Source: Chrysophaeum taylorii (lineage: Eukaryota; Sar; Pelagophyceae; Pelagomonadales; Pelagomonadaceae). Taken from it: a stretch of DNA of 64,000 bases. The translations under genes and the position numbers were made by a program. The DNA is taken from assembly GCA_029834535.1 (NCBI GenBank), contig JAQMWT010000575.1, positions 62,001 through 126,000 of the forward strand, read 5' to 3'. The notes under the pieces are model-generated. The model saw only the letters and a list, made by a program, of their open reading frames with translations. It was not told the DNA's origin and ran no database searches. Positions within the stretch are counted from its first letter, which is position 1. Each line of letters begins with the position of its first letter. This document shows, in pieces, positions 56,413-64,000 of the stretch.

Positions 56413-58190
56413 CACGCAGGGCGTTGAGTTGTTTGGGAAGGTGTGCGGATACGCGAGTGGTGCCTCGAGGGCGTATACAGCAGTAAAATATGGGTGGCTT
56501 CTCCGGATCTGCCTGATTGCCCATATCATTTTCGCTTCTTTAGGATTGGGCTGTCACAGCGGATATAACCCGAGGCCCCTAGTCGTGGACATCGCCGAGC
56601 TGGGGGGCAGGCAAAGAGAGGAGGGGCCCCGCTCGCAGGTCATGAGCCGCCGGACGAATGTGCGACAAAGTGTAGCGTCCTGCTGGGCGTAGGCGGCCTG
56701 AGTGGGGCTGCCCGAGACGGCGACATGGCTGAGGGCACTGAGGGCACAGTGCGCCCGGCGCAGAGCGTTGTCGATCCCACACTTGCGGTAGATGCGGCGA
56801 ACTTGGGGTCGCCTTGGCCTCGGTGAAGTTGGCACAGCCACCTTCCAAACAAGTCCGCGCTGTGATTCGAGGGGCCCAGGCGTTGGCGAGTTCGTGGCAT
56901 GCTGCACTGGCCTCACCGAGGACACCAAAGACGAGGCCAGCGATGGTGCCGTAGCTGCGTAGACGCTGCTCTACAGGGAGGCCGTGTGGGGGCGCGGCAC
57001 CAGGCAGGGAGATGGTGGTGTCGATGTCGCGAACGTGGTTCAGGTATTCGACGTGGACTTGCGCTGCGTGCCGATCGACAGGTGAAGGGTGAGAGGGATG
57101 AAGGACGCTGGGGGTATAGAACGAGCCCCGGGCGAGCGTCTTGACGTCGTAGAGTCGCTCTTTGTCGAGCGTGACGAGGATATCAGACACGACGTCGCGT
57201 CCGGCGAGGTTGCCTTGATACCAGCCAGAGAGGCTCGAGCAGAGGCTCGAGCGGACGGCAGTGGCGACGACGTCAGCAAAGATGCCGAAACTTCGGACGG
57301 GGCGGGGATACGGGCCTCGTGCAGGGATTTGAGGAGGCGGCCGAGCAAGTCGTCATTCCAGGTGGTGCGTGCTAGTCCGGGGTTGAGGAGGTGAGGGTGT
57401 GAGAAGGGGGATCTTACCGTGGGCGTCAAGAATGGCGTCAGTGCCCAGAATGCGGGTACCCACGAGGCCCGCGCAAGCGGAGAAAGATAGTCAAAGTATT
57501 GGGCGCACATCTCGGCCCAGCAGCGGTTGGGTATCGGAAGTGAGGAGCCGGACTACGAGCTGATGAATATGGTCGAGAAGCGATCCCATGAAGACGCCGC
57601 GACCCGACGAGCATCGGTGATCGGAAGGATGGCCACCAGTCGCCGGAGTGCAGTGGCCCGAGCGCATCGCGCTGGCAAGTAGTAGCACGTTGGAGCTTGG
57701 GTATGAGCAGCGGCGTCGGGGCGGTTGGGTCAACGAGGACGCCCATGGAGACAAACTCGCGGGCGAGAGGACCGTCGACGAGTTGAACGTTGGTGGGGTC
57801 ACCGGATTCAGCGCCCCCGTTGAAGGCCAGCGTCGCACGGAGATCAGCGAGCAGCCTACCCCACGCGTTCTCGAGTGCCAGCGTCAGGCGACAACCGGAG
57901 ACAACATCAGCGCGAAGCCTATCCCACGCGTTCTCGAGTGCCCGCGCCAGGCGGCAACCGGAGAGAAGAAGGCGGCGCAAACGGTGCAGCTCCTCGCCTG
58001 CGCGAAAAGAGTTGGCACCCAGGACCGAGGCGACGCGGGGGTTGTAGCCAGGGACCTCGATGGCACCCGCCGGATCGCGGAGGTCGACGAGATGCGGGAG
58101 GCCTTGGGCCGCCGTGCCGACGAAGGCGGCGGGGCTGAGGTCGGCGCAGGTGCGAATACCGCCACCCGTCGAGGCGGAGGCGTTGGGACT
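56413..58190 (-). mobile_element. Decayed retroelement-like ORF remnant with PD-(D/E)XK-like motif
   Basis: Minus-strand frames from about 58.19 to 56.6 kb form one eroded protein. Recognisable parts are DILVTLDKERLYDVKTLARG (near 57.15 kb), matching a PD-(D/E)XK nuclease core (Asp, then Asp-x-Lys), followed by RHAAQVHVEYLNHVRDID, PVEQRLRSYGTIAGLVFG and, in another frame, a basic end VRRIYRKCGIDNALRRAH. I recall this series from the C-termini of reverse-transcriptase-type ORFs abundant in algal and dinoflagellate genomes. It changes frame a few times and has no RT motif here, so it is a 3' fragment. The exact family is uncertain. Confidence 0.35.
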
Positions 58191-58422
58191 TGAAGAACAC
58201 GATTTATGACATCATAATAGTCATGACATAATACTAGATGACATAATGCATCATGAGTGTCAGTTCTCTCGGTTGGAAAACTTCAGAATTAAGACCATTC
58301 TTGTGACATCATACTTGAAGCCTCCCCATACTTCGGCGTAAAAAATAGGCAAAAAAAGATAGTTACAGTATCATGATGTAGTTTACGAATTGTTGCACAA
58401 GCTATCAACGGGCATTCAACGG

Positions 58423-61277
58423 ATGCTTCCTATCCCTCGCGGACGCCGTCGGAGGCGGCGAGGTGTCACGGCCTCGCACATCCGCGACGACATCGTCGAG
58501 GCCGCTCTCGCAGCTGCGCGCATGATCGCGACCGAGGGCCCCGGCGAGAAGCAGCCTGCGCACGGCTTTTTGTTTATTGTGGGCAACTCGACCGAGCTCC
58601 TCGCCCCAGATCCCAACCTACAATTCGAGCAAACCGAATCCTCCGTTCACTCCAAGTATGGTTTCTTTCCCAAGGACCTAGACCGCCGTGACAGTAACGT
58701 GATTCTTATCCAAGACTGCTCCAAGAGCGAGGCAAAGAAGCGGGCCTTGCAAACCCTGTGCGCGCGCGACAACGCGATTGTCGTCGACGGCACCACGGGC
58801 CGGGTCTGCTGCGGGGGGTTTGCGAACCGCGACACTACAACACCCTACGGCACGGGCTCGCGCACCGGAGCGGCCTCATCGATCGCCTTCAAGGCGAATT
58901 GCGTCACTATCAAGGCCTCGGAAGACATCTGCGGCACGCGCGCGAACCCGAATTTTTTGGACGCACACTTCGAAGTGTTCCGAAGAGACTACTACCCCGA
59001 GCAAGTCCCTGTCGTCGTGGAGACGCCGAACGCGACCAGCGAAACGGCTCCCCGGTCCTTCGAGTCGTGTTTGCTTGCTATTCAGAGACACGTGGCTACG
59101 ATCAAACTTCTCGAGGAGTCACATCGATGCGGGCTGCGACCGTATTTGCATAGAAAGTACGGCATGGACGTGTACTCCAAAGTTCGTGCGAAGATTGCCG
59201 AGTTCAAGGACCTTAGGGACAAGAAACTACGTTCGTACGTCGACGAAGGCCGGGTGGAAGAATTCGGGGGTTTGGAAACCGATTTCGAGGAGTTTTGCCG
59301 GAAATTGCCGACGGTCAGTCCAGCGGCGGCCATACTTTCAGTTGAGAATGAGGCGATCGCGGACACGCGCATCACCCCGAATATTTTGAGAATCTTCAAA
59401 GAACGCGATGATGTCGCCATTTATTTCCATCCCGAACTGGAACTCGTCGAGTTTGTGAGGGGCGTGGGGCCACGGATTTTAATCTTCGTCGGGTGTCCCA
59501 TGGATGGTGTTCGATCTTATGATGAAGAGTGGCGTCTTCGCCTCTTTCGCTCAAGTGCGCAAGCGAGCGATGGTATGTTTGAGCTTGATCAGGACAATCT
59601 CGTCGAATTCGTGAGATCCGTGCAACCGGAATGCGTGCTTCTCCTCGCGCACAACTCAATCGAACTCGTTGCGAATTTGTCACTCGCGGATCTGCCAGAA
59701 CAACTACGCCTGATTGCATGGATCGGGAAGGTGAACCGAAGGTCAGCAGCCATATTTATTGAAACTTTTATCGACAAGTGCCTTGCGAACTTCGCGGATG
59801 ACGGGCTGGATTGTATCCAGTCTTCGTATCTTCGTGCCATGGAAAAGGTTGCGCTCGATCCTGGCAGGGAGCCGTCGATCAAGTTCCTGCCGGACACTCG
59901 AGTGGTAACGGACCGCCTGGGGACGAGCGTGCCCGAAAAAATATGTATCCGCCTCAAGGATCTCCACTTGCTCTCTTCGGAAGTCGCAACGTCAATAAGG
60001 GATAAATTTGTTCCACGGTTACTCGAACGCTTGCTCGACGATCGCGAACGTTTTCAAGTTGATTATATGACGATAATACGAATTGTAGGCAGAATTGATG
60101 ATAGTAATTTGGAAGAGGTCCGCGAGATCCTTGGTGACCTTGAAGCAATGCGAGTCGATATTGAGTTCACGGCGCAAGGATCAATTGTTTATCATTGTGT
60201 CGTCGTTTCCGACATCGAAGACTTTCGAGGATGGGGTATTCAGGTCGCTGCGTATTTAGCCGAAACCCAGACCATCAGGATTGCCGAGTTGACATTGACG
60301 GGTGTAATCTTGAAGACGGCTGATCTCCGGTTTTTGAGAAACCAATTCCCCACCGAGTGTGCCGAGGCGGCAAAACAGCATCGATGCTCTGAGGTTGAAG
60401 GCGAAAGGTTGCTTTCTAAGTTATTGCAACCCGAGCAGGATTTGACAATCGACGCGATCAACAAAGTCGCTACGACGTATGAAGAGAAAGTGGAAGTTCC
60501 CGGGCCCTCGACAATTCCAGACGTCGAGCCCCAGAAAACACAAGTCGACCAAACCTCTGAGCTCTCGCCAAATTTTGAGTACGACGATATCGCGCTGGGC
60601 AAGGAGGACGCCGCCGCGACCCACAAGGCCATTCATATGGTCGCGACCGAAGGCGTCGTAAAGAAGGAACTTGATGCTGCCGCTCTCGCACCCCGGCCCT
60701 CGTCTACCCAGCCTGCGGTAGTCGAGGCCGAACGCCAAGACCAGCTCGCTCGCAAGCAGCATGGACAACGTCCGCGCGAGGAGGCCGAGCGAAAATCACT
60801 GCCGGGTCATGGAGCGAGCGAGCGCTTCCTCCAAAGGTGCCGTGTGGCCTGGCGGCGGTTTTTTGGGCGTTTCAAGAAGAACGAGGGCATCGAGGAGGAC
60901 GTCCTCTCCACAACGCTCGATCTCTCGTGCGTTTCCGCGTCGGCGTTTTCGCGAGGACCGATCGATTTATTTGAACTGATTTTTCTAAAACCCCGATTTT
61001 ACCGACGAAATTTCGCAGGGGCAACCGTATCGGCGATCAGGGGGCAGCGCGCCTCGCAGAGTGCCTCGAGAAGAACACGTCGCTCCAGACGCTCTATCTC
61101 CGGTGCGTTTCCCGTCGGCGTCGCGGCAATATTCCTCGTTTATTTCAATACTCTTTGTTTTTGCTTCCTTTACTCCAACAACACGGCGTGTGACACAGGT
61201 TGAACAATGTCAGCGAACAAGCAAAGTGGCGCCTTCGCGCTCTCGCCGAAAAGACGGGAAAAGAGATCTCGCTTTAA
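58423..61277 (+). CDS. DisA_N (diadenylate-cyclase-fold)/CHAT-like/LRR protein
   Basis: Exons 58423-60926, 61019-61102 and 61199-61277 join exactly in frame (889 codons with stop). Both introns (92 and 96 nt) start GTGCGTTTCC and end CAG. The first frame is open upstream to 58390 without an ATG. Residues about 27-180 match the DisA_N fold: ARMIATEG, GFLFIVGNSTELL, then RDNAIVVDG at the DGA site (Asn replaces Gly) and GTGSRTGAASSIA at the RHR/RHxAA site, followed by CVTIKASEDICG. Residues about 345-480 resemble a CHAT (caspase-like) domain: PRILIFVGCPMDG, VLLLAHNS at the catalytic-His strand and AAIFIETFIDKCL, but the strand with the catalytic Cys seems missing. Residues about 830-888, created by splicing, form an NLR-type leucine-rich repeat (TTLDLSGNRIGDQGAARLAE, then LQTLYLRLNNV). 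A nucleotide-sensing, immune-like scaffold is inferred; activity is doubtful. Confidence 0.65.
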
Positions 61278-62571
61278 GGCCGAGTGGCCTTCTCGTGGCG
61301 TTGGCGTGTTCTACACAAACCACTTCTTCAGCCGCTATTTGTCTGTGTGGAGGAGGGTCACCACCTTAAAAACCGTAATTTTGTCTGTGCGGCGCAGGGC
61401 CTCCGACGATGTCTTAAGTTGTGATTCGGTGGCAGAGAGTTACGTGCGAGTGAAAAAAGTGCAATTTTGTGAGCCCTAATGATATGTCGGGAGACCTGCA
61501 TGGGGCCTTTACGAGAATGGGAACTGGGATCTGGGCTAGGGAAAGTGAGACGTAGGCCTTCGGAGAGGAAATAAGCCGGCTGGAGACAGGGGTGTGCGCG
61601 CGGCTTGTGCGCGGGAGAGCTTTCGTAAGCGCCGAAGACGAGTGTGGAGTGAGCGCACGGGCAGGATACCCAGGAAGCAGAAAGAGGTGTGCCCGGGATT
61701 CCTCCTCTGCGCTCATCCGGCAATTGGCTTAGGATTTACCCTCGCACACTCTTCTCGGACTTCAGTTATGCCCAAACTTGAAACCGCATTTTTTTGAGTG
61801 TAGGTATTTGGCTAGTAAAGCGAATTGCGTAGGACAAACAAATAACAGGGGGGTGCACACCTTCGCCGCAAGCGCTAGGGACAAGCTGGGAGGCGCAAAG
61901 AGAGAGGCACGGCGCGTCTGTCGGGATAGCGAAGGCAGAGGCAGAAAGGGTTCCTTTGGAGTCGCCGCCGAGCCTGAGGTGGGCGAGGATGAGATAGGGC
62001 CGGTCCGCGGGGCGCCCAGCATTCGGGGTCAAGGTGCGAAGGAGGCCGATGTCCCGCTGAGCGCGGACGGCCGCTGTTTCGAGGATGATGTTTTTTGGAC
62101 AATGGTACGAAGGGCTGTTCGCCCGTACGACAACTTCTCGAGTTGATAAAGCATATGCCGTCGCGCCAAACGCTCCGAGTCGCTGAATCGGTTGTGGATG
62201 AGGAATTTGCGACCGTTGGCGTTGGTGCTCATGATCCCAAGAGACGTTGCGTCACATCTCCGCACCGCTTAGAGACGTAGCTGCGTCGATCAGGACACAC
62301 GACGGCCGGTCGGGAGCGAACACTGCCTTTGTTACCCAAGGACCACTCACGGTCCCAAGGCCATCTGATCATTAGCACGATCGTCCTGCTACGCGGGGCC
62401 TGCGCGTAGGCCGTCGTGATGCACACATCCTCGAGGGACGGCAATCGGATGATGAGGTCTCGTTGCCGGCTCTCGAGAAGAGTCGTCGTCACTCAGGACA
62501 AAAGCGATCCTCGGAATATCAAGAAGCCTGCCCAAGGAAAGGTTTGGGAAACCGACAAAGGCGTCCCCATC

Positions 62572-62627
62572 CTTCATGCTCCCCACACACACCCCCCCTC
62601 TTAGCAGTCGACATTTAAAGACAAAGG
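62572..62627 (-). repeat. Dispersed 50-bp motif, inverted copy
   Basis: Minus strand: CTTTAAATGTCGACTGCTAA, a G run, GTGTGTGTGGGG, AGCATGAAGG. It matches the copy at 8928-8984 almost base for base although they are about 54 kb apart. Confidence 0.7.
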
Positions 62628-63453
62628 CGTCCCCCCCCCATGCCGCACGGGAAGGCGGGTGTCGTCGTAGACCTGACACGACGAGTGCCAAGCACAGGAC
62701 CATCAAGGAGGCACAGCCTCTCGACGACGATGTCGTCCGCGCGCAGGGCATGCTATAAGGGAAATCACCATCTGGGTGCCACTTGATTAAGCGTCCCCAT
62801 TCGCCAATTGGGCACTTCGCGCGGCCATCTTGAATATCTTAGGCACACTTTCCGGAGATCCTTTAACACCGCGCGAGGATGGATACGAGGAATTGTCGAT
62901 GCGAAAATGCGCCTCCTTGAGTGTATAACTAGGCGTGGAGAAAAGTGCGCAATCTTATCTCCAACTATCGCTGGACATGACTGGCATGCGCTGCGAGAGG
63001 TCAGAATGTGCGAGCACAGCGCTGTCATGGACAGCTTTCGGGGGAAACCCAGAAAGCACGTCACGAGGGGACAAAAAGTGTAGTTTGTGCGGCATAGATG
63101 CCCATGAACAAAATCAGTGCGATACGCAGATAGAGTTCCACGGCCGGGAGTATAACCAACAAAGCGAAAGTGTAGAGGCGCGGGCCGACAGGATCGAAAA
63201 TTGCCGCAGTAGGTCCGCGCTCACCTCTGGACACGGATCCGTCGCTGGCCACAAGTAGATATGAGCGGTTCACAGCCATCACGCCCAGAATGAGATGTGG
63301 CCTACGCAGGAATTGGGCGGGCAGCGACAGTCGCGGGGAAGGTGCGCGAATCTCGAGGTCCGGGGGAGAGTGGGGGGCGAGGGATGCAGGATTGGACGTG
63401 TTGCGGCGGGTATGGAAACGAGAAATTTCGTTACGCATCGCAGCGGGGCTAAG

Positions 63454-63481
63454 CGGCGGCGGCGGCGGCGGCGGCGGCGGC
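63454..63481. repeat. (GGC)n microsatellite
   Basis: Nine GGC units. Confidence 0.9.
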
Positions 63482-64000
63482 AAAGAGAAAGGTTCCCGAT
63501 GACAGCGAAAGACCGTAATGGCCGCGGTTTTTGGGACAAACCACGCTGCAGGATCCCAGTGAACGGACAAAATCAGAGGGAAGAACAAAGAAACGGTCGC
63601 ACAGCCTTCGAGGTCACACGAAAGGTGCTGGTCGCCACCAGCGCAAAAAAGAATGCGATCTGCAACTGCCGCGGACACGACCCTCGTACCAAACCCCTTC
63701 GATTATCCGTGTCTTGCACCTTAACTAAGCGCAGGTGGCTGTCAAGGCAACGTCACCATTGGTGACAATTGCGCGATGTGAGCAGTGAGGCAGCAGAAGA
63801 AGCGCGGTGCAAAGAGGCGACTCTAGAGGTCGGCAAAAAAGAAGAAGGACGAACGAGAGAAGAAAGAGCCGACGTAAGAAAGAAAGAAAGCATAGAGAGC
63901 AAGAGTTGCTATGAAGAAAGACACGAGACGACGACTTCGCCAGGAGACGCGGCCGCAGCACGATGCCATACATCCCCAACAACCAGCCTCCATAATTCAT

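Larger units (their letters stand above)
61278..64000. other. Gene-poor right end of window
   Basis: No frame here resembles a known family. Features seen are one inverted copy of the dispersed motif (62572-62627), a (GGC)n run at 63454-63481, and A/G-rich tracts near 63830-63900. A minus-strand frame at 63061-63678 has a hydrophobic end and a polyproline from the GGC run, but no supporting pattern. Small introns are common in this genome, so a fragmented gene could be hidden here. Confidence 0.35.

Noticed and set aside
63061-63678. 205-residue minus-strand frame with a hydrophobic end
   Set aside because: The polyproline comes from a GGC microsatellite and the rest has no family pattern; not enough support for a gene.
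1-64000. CRISPR arrays, rRNA or tRNA genes
   Set aside because: No regular repeat-spacer structure, no rRNA-like stretch and no convincing tRNA cloverleaf was found; the tandem arrays seen have no unique spacers.

Overview
This is a eukaryotic nuclear window. It has spliceosomal GT-AG introns (about 28-110 nt, many below 50 nt), GC-rich host genes, proteins of eukaryotic type (VWA-alpha-kinase, PH/PDZ, FHA/PHD, tandem C2) and LTR, SINE-like and Helitron-like repeats. The gene set would suit a unicellular alga or heterotrophic protist, perhaps a stramenopile or haptophyte; I cannot name the species.

Layout. 1-628: the 5' part of an unrecognised minus-strand gene. 629-3047: AT-rich and microsatellite sequence. 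3048-7644: compact single-exon genes: a PH/coiled-coil/PDZ-like protein and a PhyH-type oxygenase that share a short divergent promoter with a CRE palindrome, then a convergent VWA-alpha-kinase. 7815-10002: two Helitron-like repeats. 10338-18162: one very large minus-strand gene (about 2,370-2,430 residues) that appears only when seven or eight small introns are removed; it encodes a fatty-acyl-AMP ligase, a cysteine-rich and helical insert, an acyl carrier domain, and three membrane plus left-handed beta-helix modules like those ending bacterial poly-lysine-synthetase-type enzymes. 18518-19482: a smaller intron-rich unrecognised gene. 19924-28170: an array of about 17 C2 domains with an R/E/A-rich tail, broken by about a dozen frame changes. 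28202-29270: a third Helitron-like repeat, next to the array's start codon. 29564-30787: an FHA-PHD protein.

30788-34439 is gene-poor, with a degenerate minisatellite. 34445-56407 is a nested transposon fossil: a decayed Gypsy-type element bounded by related terminal repeats and a matching 5-bp target duplication (GTGAG), interrupted by an AT-rich Copia-type element, at least four copies of a SINE-like repeat with a (TTAG)n tail, and a fourth Helitron-like repeat. 56580-58190 holds a minus-strand retroelement-like remnant with a PD-(D/E)XK-like motif.

58423-61277 is a three-exon gene for an 888-residue protein with a DisA_N (diadenylate-cyclase-fold) domain, a CHAT-like region without an evident catalytic dyad, and a short NLR-type leucine-rich repeat end. 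This recalls nucleotide-second-messenger sensor/effector proteins of bacterial conflict systems and, with the FAAL-LbH megagene, is the best candidate for something undescribed. 61278-64000 shows no gene I can support. A dispersed motif of about 50 bp (core GTCGACTGCTAAGAG followed by a G run) recurs at least eight times in both orientations.
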